DNA from: CAYZPB01 sp964480445
GTDB lineage: Bacteria > Bacillota > Bacilli > Tepidibacillales > Tepidibacillaceae
Direction of reading: 5' to 3'
Length of the DNA stretch: 13,890 nucleotides
Assembly (NCBI GenBank): GCA_964480445.1
Contig: CAYZPB010000026.1
Span: forward strand, 1-13,890
Position 1 is the first letter of the stretch; every line of letters begins with the position of its first letter. The position numbers and the translations under genes are program-made. This document shows positions 7,280 to 13,890 of this stretch, piece after piece. The notes below the pieces were generated by a model, which was not told where the DNA came from, searched no databases, and was given only the letters and a program-made list of their open reading frames with translations.

Positions 7280-9156
7280 TAGCCAATCAACCCCCTAACT
7301 ACCAGACCAATTAAAAGCGTTGCAATACCAAGCACAGTTAACAGTGTATATGCTTGAATCTGGCCCCCTTGGATTCTGGCACCAAACCTTCCTAAACCGA
7401 CCGAGATGTTAACAGCAAGCTGTACTAGATTCTCGATTACAAATTTATCAAATGCAGCTAACATCCTACTAAGTACACGATATGGTTGAACAATAAACAG
7501 ATTGTTTAATTCATCCATATAGAACTTGTTATAACTTAGCTTATAGAGCAGGGCCGGTTTTGGCTTTTTCGCTAAAGTAGCCTGCGGATTTCTACCGTAA
7601 GCTAGCCATGCTAAGATGATGCCGAGCAGAGCTACGATAATTGAAGCAACAATTATCCAGATTGGTCCTGATATTTCCTGGGCAATAGTGCCTCCGCCGC
7701 TGATAAAATCTCCAAAGCCAAAAAACTCAATGTAACCGGCAAAAACTGCAAAAAATGCTAGCACCACCATCGGCACTGTCATGCTGCGTGGAGACTCTTG
7801 TGCAGTGAACTGCGTTCGCGGTTGATCAGTAAAGACTAAGAAGTAAAGTCTAAACATATAAAAAGCAGTCAGTAATGCGGTAAGTATACTAACCCAGAAA
7901 AAGATGGCGTAGTTATTCGCATAAACTGATAGGAAGATCATATCTTTTGAGAAAAACCCTGCTAGTAATGGGAAACCAGAAATAGTCAGTGCACCGATTA
8001 GAAAAACTGCACGTGTCAGTTTCATGTTTTTCCCAACGCCACCCATTTTCTTAATATTCTGCGTGCCGATAGCATGAATAACGCTGCCGGCAGCAAGGAA
8101 GAGTAGCGCCTTAAAGAAAGCATGCGTGAATAGATGGAAAACTGCTGCAATATAGCCCAGCGTTCCCAGTGCAAGCATCATGTAACCGAGCTGACTGACT
8201 GTGGAGTAGGCAAGAACTCTTTTGATATCGTTCTGTGTTAAGGCAATCGATGCCGCAAAAATAGCCGTAAAGGCCCCGACCGCCGCCACTACAAGTAAGG
8301 CAACTTCCGATGCCGCAAATAATGGAAAAAGTCGAGCAACAAGGTAGACCCCAGCTGCAACCATTGTCGCAGCGTGAATCAATGCAGAAACTGGCGTTGG
8401 CCCTTCCATTGCATCTGGTAACCAGACATGGAATGGGAACTGACCAGACTTACCAGCTGCACCAATGAAGATTAAGATTGCACTTGTTGTAATTACCCAT
8501 GGTGCAAGCGACCCCTGACTGATTGCCGCAAAAATATCACTATACTCAAAAGAACCAACCTGCCAGAAGATTAGCAAGATACCAATCAAAAGACCGACAT
8601 CAGCCAGTCGTGTAACAATAAAGGCTTTCTTTGCTGCAGCCTTGGCTGACTCCTTGTGAAAATAGAAACCAATTAACAAGAATGAAGTTGCACCAACAAG
8701 CTCCCAGAAAATAAAAGCCTGAAAGAGGTTAGGCGATATCACAAGGCTAAGCATTGAGAATGAAAAGAGCGATAGATAGGAATAGAAGGTTGGTAGCCGC
8801 TCATCATGACGCATATAGCCAATTGAATAGACAAAAACCGTAAGACTAATAATTGAAACTACAAAGAGCATTAGAGCATTTAGTGCCGTAATTTCAAAAC
8901 CAAGATTGAAGATTGAACTATTAGCGAGGCCATATTCAGCACCGCCAGGTTCTAACCACTGGAAGGTATAAATATAATTCTCGCCTTTTTCAATATATTT
9001 CTGAATGAAAATACTTGTTGCCAGCACGAAGGAACCGGAAATAAAGAAGATTCCCAAGTAGGCTGCTTTTTCCTTTAATCTATTGCCGAAAGCGACTAAT
9101 AAGACGAAGGAGATAAGCGGTAATAACGGTACTATCCAAGCTAAGTTATACAACAT
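7279..9156 (-). CDS. nuoL: Complex I subunit L (distal antiporter-like, with lateral helix)
   Basis: A 625-residue membrane subunit at the distal end of the proton-pumping arm. Key residues are present: Glu152 in FWELVGATSFLLIG (TM5), Lys236 in GAAGKSGQFPFH (TM7), His261 in LIHAATMVAAG (TM8), Lys349 in THAFFKALLFL and Lys404 in GFFSKD (TM12). The family signature WLPDAMEGPTPVSALIH is intact. The C-terminal ~110 residues contain KPALLYKLSYNKFYMDELN and a long amphipathic stretch followed by a final hydrophobic helix, as expected for the lateral helix HL and TM16. The start at 9156 has GGAGAGG close upstream, and the gene follows nuoK after 22 nt. Full length for the family. Confidence 0.98.
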   Translation of the reverse strand: MLYNLAWIVPLLPLISFVLLVAFGNRLKEKAAYLGIFFISGSFVLATSIFIQKYIEKGENYIYTFQWLEPGGAEYGLANSSIFNLGFEITALNALMLFVVSIISLTVFVYSIGYMRHDERLPTFYSYLSLFSFSMLSLVISPNLFQAFIFWELVGATSFLLIGFYFHKESAKAAAKKAFIVTRLADVGLLIGILLIFWQVGSFEYSDIFAAISQGSLAPWVITTSAILIFIGAAGKSGQFPFHVWLPDAMEGPTPVSALIHAATMVAAGVYLVARLFPLFAASEVALLVVAAVGAFTAIFAASIALTQNDIKRVLAYSTVSQLGYMMLALGTLGYIAAVFHLFTHAFFKALLFLAAGSVIHAIGTQNIKKMGGVGKNMKLTRAVFLIGALTISGFPLLAGFFSKDMIFLSVYANNYAIFFWVSILTALLTAFYMFRLYFLVFTDQPRTQFTAQESPRSMTVPMVVLAFFAVFAGYIEFFGFGDFISGGGTIAQEISGPIWIIVASIIVALLGIILAWLAYGRNPQATLAKKPKPALLYKLSYNKFYMDELNNLFIVQPYRVLSRMLAAFDKFVIENLVQLAVNISVGLGRFGARIQGGQIQAYTLLTVLGIATLLIGLVVRGLIG

Positions 9157-9178
9157 ATTAATATCCTCTCCTTCTCTC

Positions 9179-9487
9179 TTATCGTCTCATTATATTTATT
9201 TCGTCAATATTTATTGTTCCCTTATTACGGAACAGTAAGATAATAATCGCTAGAGCAACGGCCATCTCAACAGCGGCAACCGCTATTACAAAGAGTGTAA
9301 ATATATGGCCTGCCGTATCTGGATAAAGGCCAAACTTAGAGAATGCAACAAGGTTGATGTTAGCAGCGTTTAGCATTAACTCAATTGATAAGAGAACAAT
9401 AATACTATTTCTCTTAAACAATACGCCAAAAATACCGATTGTAAATAAAATTGCGCCGACTGCTAAATAAGCGGTTAATGGTACCAT
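9179..9487 (-). CDS. nuoK: Complex I subunit K
   Basis: A 102-residue, three-helix membrane subunit (ND4L homologue) linking the quinone end to the antiporter-like subunits. The two buried glutamates of the central hydrophilic axis are visible: Glu36 in SIELMLNA and Glu74 in AAVEMAVALAI. Length equals the usual 100-105 residues. The start at 9487 lies 2 nt after the nuoJ stop, with GGAGAG within the end of nuoJ. Confidence 0.98.
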   Translation of the reverse strand: MVPLTAYLAVGAILFTIGIFGVLFKRNSIIVLLSIELMLNAANINLVAFSKFGLYPDTAGHIFTLFVIAVAAVEMAVALAIIILLFRNKGTINIDEINIMRR

Positions 9488-9489
9488 TG

Positions 9490-9984
9490 TTAATCACTCT
9501 CCTTTTTAGCAATTAATACCGATCCAATTAAAGCGATTAGCAGGAGTATTGATGCGACTTCAAAAGGAATAACATACTCAGTAAACATTCGCTGACCAAT
9601 TGTCAGTACATTATTCTCATCAAAAGGTGCATGAGTGGTTGGCCAATTAGTTATGTAAATTCCATAAATAATGACACCACCGATGATACCTGCGCCAAGA
9701 AAAGCAAAAAAAGTATGGCCGCGACGACGAACTCGTTTCTCATGGTGCTGATTGGTCATCATTACTCCAAGTGCCATCATGATTGTAATCGCTCCTGCAT
9801 AAATTAGTACTTGAACAACTCCCAAAAACTCGGCGTTTAGCGTAAAGAAAAGACCGGCCACTCCAAGAAAAGTTAGTCCCATGGCTAGTACCATATGAAT
9901 AACTCGACTTAGATTTATCACCAGAACTGCTCCTGTTATCGACATAAGTGCGAAAATGAAGAAAGCGACATATTCACCAGTCAT
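9490..9984 (-). CDS. nuoJ: Complex I subunit J
   Basis: A 164-residue subunit (ND6 homologue) with five predicted membrane helices. The third helix carries the family motif AEFLGVVQVLIYAGAI; Tyr62 matches the residue at the pi-bulge that remodels during turnover. I chose the ATG at 9984, which overlaps the nuoI stop as TAATG and has GGGAGG (10000-9995) 10 nt upstream. A longer reading frame back to 10029 would add a charged, non-membrane stretch inside nuoI and is unlikely. A basic loop (EKRVRRRGH, about 82-90) separates TM3 and TM4. Confidence 0.96.
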   Translation of the reverse strand: MTGEYVAFFIFALMSITGAVLVINLSRVIHMVLAMGLTFLGVAGLFFTLNAEFLGVVQVLIYAGAITIMMALGVMMTNQHHEKRVRRRGHTFFAFLGAGIIGGVIIYGIYITNWPTTHAPFDENNVLTIGQRMFTEYVIPFEVASILLLIALIGSVLIAKKESD

Positions 9985-10406
9985 TATTGATTCGCCTCCC
10001 TTATCTGTTCTGTGTTCTCTTCTAACCAATCAATATCCTTCACAAGATTTTCTTTATAATAAACTGCATGTTCATATGTGTTAGTCATTTTGATTGCATC
10101 AGTTGGACAGACTTCTGTACACAGGTCGCAGAGAATGCACTGACCAAATTTTATGTCGTAGGTATCAAGTACCTTAACCCTTTTCTCAGGATCAGGATTA
10201 TCCTTGCCCGTAAGCGAAATTGCCTGTGTCGGACAGATACGCACGCACATGTTACATACAATGCAAAGCTCAGGGTCCAGGTGCTGAATGCCACGAAAAC
10301 GTTCAGGATGGACAACTTTTTCCTCTGGATATTCTATTGTTACCTTCGGCTTAAACATATACTTAAGCGTTAAGCCAAGGCCTTTTAATAAATTAATACC
10401 CCACAT
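9984..10406 (-). CDS. nuoI: Complex I iron-sulfur subunit I (two 4Fe-4S clusters)
   Basis: A 140-residue ferredoxin-like subunit of the peripheral arm carrying clusters N6a and N6b, which pass electrons to N2 in NuoB. Two CxxCxxCxxxCP motifs are intact: Cys48, 51, 54, 58 in CIVCNMCVRICP, and Cys90, 93, 96, 100 in CILCDLCTEVCP. The N-terminal amphipathic segment (1-20) fits membrane-surface docking. The start at 10406 has AGGAGGGATGA about 10 nt upstream and lies 15 nt after nuoH. Without NuoEFG, this protein is a likely entry surface for electrons; that is inference. Confidence 0.98.
   Translation of the reverse strand: MWGINLLKGLGLTLKYMFKPKVTIEYPEEKVVHPERFRGIQHLDPELCIVCNMCVRICPTQAISLTGKDNPDPEKRVKVLDTYDIKFGQCILCDLCTEVCPTDAIKMTNTYEHAVYYKENLVKDIDWLEENTEQIREANQ
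9995..10000 (-). promoter_or_regulatory. Ribosome binding site that fixes the nuoJ start
   Basis: GGGAGG inside the last codons of nuoI, 10 nt before the ATG at 9984. It supports the short NuoJ with a hydrophobic N-terminus beginning MTGEYVAFF. Confidence 0.65.
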
Positions 10407-10421
10407 ATTATCTCATCCCTC

Positions 10422-11420
10422 CTAAAAGACACCTAGTACTTTAAGTATTGCTGTTAGTACAATATTAAATAAAGCCAGTGGTATTAGAACCTTCCACGCA
10501 AAGCCCATTAACTGATCTATCCTCACACGCGGAAAAGTAGCCCTAACCCAGAATAAATAAAAGACTAAGATTAAAAACTTAAGCATAAACCAAACAATTC
10601 CAGGAATAAAGTAGAGGCCAAATGGAGCATCCCAGCCTCCAAGAAAAAGTACTGTCATCAGTGATGACAATGCGAAAATGTAAGAATACTCCGTCAGCAT
10701 GTAAAAGGCCCAACGGAAGCCACTATATTCAACAAAATAACCAGCTACTAGTTCGTTCTCTGCCTCTGGCAAGTCAAAAGGTGTCCGGTTAAGCTCCGCA
10801 TTAGCAGCAATAACAAAGATGACAAAGCCAATAAATTGGGGAAAGATGTTCCACATGCCCTCCTGCTGTGCCACTACTACGTCAATTAAGTTAAGGCTAC
10901 CACTCATTAGCGCAATCCCTAGAAAGGAAAGAATAATTGGAACCTCGTAGCTCAGCATCTGTGCAACAGAGCGCATACCACCCATAATCGCATATTTATT
11001 GTTTGAAGACCAACCACCAAGCAAAATACCAGTAATCGTTAAGCTTGATAGGGCTGCATAATATAATAGTCCCACATTACTATTAGCAAAATAAAGATTT
11101 TCCGAAAAAGGAATAATCGCTAATACGGCAAAAGCAGGCATAAAAGCCAGCATTGGACCTAAATGGAATAAAAATCGGTCAACTTTAGATGGTACTATAT
11201 CTTCTTTCAATAATAGCTTTAAAACGTCAGCGACACTTTGGAATAAACCAAGCGGACCAACACGGTTCGGTCCTTTCCGTGATTGCATAAAACCAAGTAC
11301 CTTACGTTCACCATACAAGGCGTACATAACGAAAACTAGTACAATCACAAGCAGGATGGTTGCAAAGATTGCCATCAAAATAAAGTTAAGCCAGGAAAAA
11401 GGTTCGTATAGTAGTTGCAT
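10422..11420 (-). CDS. nuoH: Complex I subunit H (quinone-channel membrane subunit)
   Basis: A 332-residue membrane subunit (ND1 homologue) that forms the quinone tunnel together with NuoB and NuoD; about eight helices. Family motifs: GERKVLGFMQSRKGPNRVGP (37-56), the stretch Q61-D74 rich in leucine and ending in KED, MLSYEVP (155-161, Glu159), and AELNRTPFDLPEAENELVAG (208-227) followed by VEYSG. These acidic residues form the connecting funnel between quinone site and membrane arm. The ATG at 11420 overlaps the nuoD stop as TAATG, with GGGGAGG upstream. It directly follows nuoD, where nuoE, nuoF and nuoG would lie in a 14-gene operon. Confidence 0.98.
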   Translation of the reverse strand: MQLLYEPFSWLNFILMAIFATILLVIVLVFVMYALYGERKVLGFMQSRKGPNRVGPLGLFQSVADVLKLLLKEDIVPSKVDRFLFHLGPMLAFMPAFAVLAIIPFSENLYFANSNVGLLYYAALSSLTITGILLGGWSSNNKYAIMGGMRSVAQMLSYEVPIILSFLGIALMSGSLNLIDVVVAQQEGMWNIFPQFIGFVIFVIAANAELNRTPFDLPEAENELVAGYFVEYSGFRWAFYMLTEYSYIFALSSLMTVLFLGGWDAPFGLYFIPGIVWFMLKFLILVFYLFWVRATFPRVRIDQLMGFAWKVLIPLALFNIVLTAILKVLGVF

Positions 11421-12520
11421 TAACCATCGACCTCCCCTAGAACAATATCAATTGCACCTAAAATTGGCGGAATATCAGCTATCGTTTTGCCAACTAGGAG
11501 TTCGTCAAGAATCTGCAAATTAATAAAGGAAGGACGACGGAAATGAATCCGATAGGGTTGAGGTCTCCCCTTACTTACTAAGTGCACACCCAGCTCACCT
11601 TTAGAGGATTCGATTCGTGTATAGACTTCGCCCTCTGGTGGTCGGATTATTTTAGGGACCTTACCCATAATCTCACCCTCAGGCATTTTTGCAATCGCCT
11701 GCTCAATAATCGAGAGTGAAGTTTCAATCTCCATCATTCGAACATTATAGCGGTCCTTGATAGTACCCGCTTCACCAACTGGTATTTCAAAGTCAAAATC
11801 ATCATAGACTGAATAGCTCTGGTTTTTGCGCAAGTCAAAGTCGACGCCACAACCACGTAGGTTAGGCCCAGTAATACCATAATCTATCGCTTTTTCAGCA
11901 TCATAGACGCCAATGTCTCTAATCCGAGCGACAAAAATTTCATTGTTCGTAACAAGCGTATGGTAATCCTTTAGTTTATCGCGCATCACAGCAATGTAGT
12001 CTGTTACCTCTTCCAGCCAGCCTTCTGGCGCATCCCATTTGACACCACCAACGCGCATATAGTTAAAGGTCATTCTTGACCCTGATAATGCATTAAGTAA
12101 TTGAATAATCTGTTCGCGATCCCTAAACGCCCAGGTAAAAGGTGTTGTCGCTCCTAAATCGAGGACAAAAGTTCCCCACCAGACAAGGTGACTACAGATT
12201 CTACTGAGTTCCATGGCAATTACCCGCAAGTATTCAGCACGCTTAGGAACTTCGATGTCCATTAGCGTCTCTACTGAATAAACCAGCGCATAATTATTTA
12301 ACATTCCTGCCAAATAGTCCAAGCGGTCAGTGTAAGGAATAATTTGTGTGTAGTTAAAATCTTCACATAGCTTCTCTGTGCCACGATGAAGATAGCCAAG
12401 AACTGATTTGGAATCCGTAATTGTTTCGCCATCAACCGTAACCATAACGCGAAAAACTCCGTGTGTACTTGGGTGATGCGGTCCAATATTAAGTAACATT
12501 TCTTCAGTACGTAAGTCCAT
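11420..12520 (-). CDS. nuoD: Complex I 49-kDa-type subunit D
   Basis: A 366-residue peripheral subunit related to the large subunit of NiFe hydrogenases but lacking the metal-binding cysteine pairs. It forms the quinone head-group site: GPHHPSTHGVFR near the N-terminus (His20 corresponds to bovine His59) and Tyr69 in LDYLAGM (corresponds to bovine Tyr108). Other family motifs are LGYLHRGTEK, HLVWWGTF, FNYMRVGGVKWDAPEGW and the C-terminal DIVLGEVDG. Length and sequence resemble NuoD of Bacillus-type 11-subunit complexes, and it is not fused to NuoC. Start at 12520 with GGAGGTG 8 nt upstream, 4 nt after nuoC. Confidence 0.98.
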   Translation of the reverse strand: MDLRTEEMLLNIGPHHPSTHGVFRVMVTVDGETITDSKSVLGYLHRGTEKLCEDFNYTQIIPYTDRLDYLAGMLNNYALVYSVETLMDIEVPKRAEYLRVIAMELSRICSHLVWWGTFVLDLGATTPFTWAFRDREQIIQLLNALSGSRMTFNYMRVGGVKWDAPEGWLEEVTDYIAVMRDKLKDYHTLVTNNEIFVARIRDIGVYDAEKAIDYGITGPNLRGCGVDFDLRKNQSYSVYDDFDFEIPVGEAGTIKDRYNVRMMEIETSLSIIEQAIAKMPEGEIMGKVPKIIRPPEGEVYTRIESSKGELGVHLVSKGRPQPYRIHFRRPSFINLQILDELLVGKTIADIPPILGAIDIVLGEVDG

Positions 12521-12524
12521 CTAA

Positions 12525-13016
12525 CTACACCTCCTCTTCCGGCATAACATAATCCTTGCGGAGTGGATAGCCCACCCAATCATCAGGCATTAGAATTCTA
12601 CTTATCTCTCGACCAGTAAAACCAATACCTAAGAGGTCGTAAACCTCACGTTCTTGCCAATCCGCGGTACGCCAAACATCAATTACACTTGGAACACTAC
12701 CACCATCGCGGTCGGTCTTAACTTTAACCGCAAGATACTGATCACGCTCATATGAATAGAGGTGATATATTACTTCCATATATTCTACGTAATCGACACC
12801 GGAAAGATTCATCAAGAAGTCGAATTTAAATTCAGCACCTGATTTTAATAATTCAGCTAAGCGTAGCCACTCGTTCTTATCAACTATTAAAGTAGGCAGG
12901 TGAAAATTCGGCTCATTAATGTAACTTTCAACGATTGCCTTTTCTGAAATTTCATCATTAATTAACACAAGATAACGATCAAGAAGTGCCTGCTTATTAT
13001 TTTGCTTATCAGTCAT
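12525..13016 (-). CDS. nuoC: Complex I 30-kDa-type subunit C
   Basis: A 163-residue hydrophilic subunit that clamps NuoD and NuoB in the peripheral arm; it has no cofactor. The signature ADWQEREVYDLLGI...RILMPDDWVGYPLRKDY is present in the C-terminal half. I chose the ATG at 13016: it overlaps the nuoB stop (ATGACTGA) and the first residues MTDKQ fit the family. The preceding AAAGGGG (13035-13029) is 12 nt away, rather far. An in-frame ATG at 13040 has no better site. Longer reading frames back to 13133 would run inside nuoB and give a non-homologous extension. Confidence 0.95.
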   Translation of the reverse strand: MTDKQNNKQALLDRYLVLINDEISEKAIVESYINEPNFHLPTLIVDKNEWLRLAELLKSGAEFKFDFLMNLSGVDYVEYMEVIYHLYSYERDQYLAVKVKTDRDGGSVPSVIDVWRTADWQEREVYDLLGIGFTGREISRILMPDDWVGYPLRKDYVMPEEEV

Positions 13017-13560
13017 GGTCCATCGGCGCCCCTTTCCCATATCTAGCTTCGTGTGCAATTTTATCCTGTAAAAGTATAAGTCCATGAAGCAAGGAAGCAG
13101 GTGTTGTCGGACAGCCCGGAATATAAACATCAACAGGTATTAATTTATCTACACCCTTAACAACGCTGTAAGAATTAACATATGGCCCGCCAGAAATTGC
13201 GCAGGCACCCATTGCGACAACCCATTTCGGTTCTGCCATCTGCTCGTAAAGACGCGTAACGATCGGCGCCATCTTTTTGGTAACTGTTCCGGCTACAATC
13301 ATCACATCAGCCTGGCGTGGCGATGAACGGAAAATAATACCAAAGCGGTCCAGGTCATAGTAGGGAGCACCGGTATCCATCATTTCAATTGCGCAACAAG
13401 CAAGCCCAAAGCCAAGTGGCCACATCGAGTTCTTTCTCGCCCAACCCTTGATTACTTCTAATGAGGTAAGCAGTATGCCTCTTTCGAGCGCTTCCTCTTC
13501 CTCTTTAGTTAGTTGATCATTTTCTAACTGATCAAGGTCTAGCTGATTATTCTCTACCAT
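13009..13560 (-). CDS. nuoB: Complex I iron-sulfur subunit B (cluster N2)
   Basis: A 183-residue subunit (PSST homologue) holding the last cluster N2 that reduces quinone. Numbered from the ATG at 13560, its four ligands are Cys55 and Cys56 in FGLACCAIEMM, Cys120 in AMGACAISGG and Cys150 in YIPGCPTTP. Conserved FRSSPRQADVMIVAGTVT is also present. Residues 1-27 are acidic and Asn/Gln/Leu-rich, about ten longer than in Bacillus NuoB. The ATG at 13560 overlaps the nuoA stop (ATGGTAG) and has GAAGGTG just upstream. A TTG at 13581 in frame would add seven residues and is less likely. Confidence 0.97.
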   Translation of the reverse strand: MVENNQLDLDQLENDQLTKEEEEALERGILLTSLEVIKGWARKNSMWPLGFGLACCAIEMMDTGAPYYDLDRFGIIFRSSPRQADVMIVAGTVTKKMAPIVTRLYEQMAEPKWVVAMGACAISGGPYVNSYSVVKGVDKLIPVDVYIPGCPTTPASLLHGLILLQDKIAHEARYGKGAPMDHD

Positions 13561-13890
13561 GTGAACACCTTCTTCTTCCAAGCATAAATTAGCCCAATCA
13601 CCAGAATAAAGATAAAGATTAACATCTCTATTAAGACAAAAGTGCCATACTGTAATAAGGAATCAAAGGCCACAGCCCAAGGGTAGATAAATACAGCCTC
13701 CACATCAAACACAACAAAAAGAAGAGCATACAGGTAGTAACGGATGTTAAACTGCACCCTTGCATCGCCTGTTGGTGTAAGCCCGCTCTCATAAGTCATG
13801 AGCTTTTCCCGAGTCGGATTCTTAGGCCGTAAAAAACGTGCGACAAGCTCAATTGCAACTAGCGGTAAACCAATACCGATTGCAATAAAA
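13554..13890 (-). CDS. nuoA: Complex I subunit A, N-terminus outside window
   Basis: The frame is open from the window edge to the stop at 13554, giving about 111 visible residues. NuoA (ND3 homologue) is usually about 120 residues, so only a short N-terminal piece is missing. An internal ATG at 13799 is not the start: homologous sequence (hydrophobic first helix, then RFLRPKNPTREKL) lies upstream of it. After the first helix comes the quinone-site loop with TYESGLTPTGDARVQFNIR, then helices two and three with LFVVFDVEAVFIYPWAV, whose acidic residues are conserved. The loop has ESG where ND3 has ECG; ESG also occurs in E. coli NuoA. The operon promoter is outside the window. Confidence 0.95.
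   Translation of the reverse strand, partial: FIAIGIGLPLVAIELVARFLRPKNPTREKLMTYESGLTPTGDARVQFNIRYYLYALLFVVFDVEAVFIYPWAVAFDSLLQYGTFVLIEMLIFIFILVIGLIYAWKKKVFTW
13566..13572 (-). promoter_or_regulatory. Ribosome binding site that fixes the nuoB start
   Basis: GAAGGTG ends 5 nt before the ATG at 13560, within the last codons of nuoA. It lies inside the coding part of the alternative TTG start at 13581 and so favours the ATG. Confidence 0.5.

Noticed and set aside
6813..7298. Two plus-strand open frames opposite nuoM
   Set aside because: Shadows of the strongly conserved nuoM membrane protein; antisense of hydrophobic codons readily gives open frames.
10068..10373. Plus-strand open frame of 101 codons opposite nuoI
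   Set aside because: Antisense to the 4Fe-4S motifs of nuoI; its cysteines come from the reverse reading and show no spaced motif.
12298..12579. Minus-strand open frame of 93 codons overlapping nuoD and nuoC in another frame
   Set aside because: An out-of-frame reading of nuoD, whose own frame is fully conserved.
13700..13790. ESG instead of ECG in the NuoA loop as a possible missing functional Cys
   Set aside because: The Cys matters for the active/deactive switch in mitochondrial ND3; many bacteria, including E. coli, have ESG, so it is not unusual.

Overview
The window reads almost entirely on the minus strand. It carries most of a respiratory complex I operon followed by two exported protease genes. 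Base composition is moderately AT-rich by eye. The gene set points to a low-GC Gram-positive (Bacillota): an 11-subunit type nuo cluster without nuoE, nuoF and nuoG, NuoB/NuoD sequences of the Bacillus-like type, strong GGAGG-type ribosome binding sites, a copper-amine-oxidase-like stalk domain on a S41 protease, and an S-layer homology (SLH) domain on a subtilase. Genus cannot be named from the sequence alone.

Region 13890 to 4132 (read right to left) is nuoA(partial)-B-C-D-H-I-J-K-L-M-N. All eleven genes are in one direction and separated by at most 22 nt. Five junctions overlap (A/B, B/C, D/H, I/J, L/M), and nuoN begins 4 nt after the nuoM stop. NuoB, C, D and I form the peripheral quinone-reducing (Q) arm: NuoB has the N2 cluster cysteines, NuoI has two 4Fe-4S motifs and NuoD has the quinone-site His/Tyr. 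NuoA, H, J, K, L, M and N form the membrane proton-pumping arm. The NADH-oxidising module NuoEFG is absent between nuoD and nuoH, so the electron donor is open: ferredoxin, another carrier, or a separately encoded input module.

Region 4131 to 4003 is the only sizeable intergenic gap (129 nt). It holds a perfect 10-bp hairpin with a short T run, probably the end of the nuo transcript, and a weak promoter candidate for the next gene. Region 4002 to 2617 encodes a secreted S41 C-terminal processing protease with a PDZ domain and a C-terminal stalk-like domain. Region 2525 to 1 encodes the N-terminal ~841 residues of a large secreted subtilisin-family (S8) protease with three PPC-like beta domains and the first SLH repeat; its 3' end lies outside the window. 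A good extended -10 promoter sits in front of it.

I found no RNA genes, mobile elements, CRISPR arrays or plus-strand genes that I can support. The window is mostly recognisable core metabolism. The points worth a second look are the missing electron-input module, an unusual loop motif in NuoM, and the atypical substrate-strand and SLH motifs of the subtilase.
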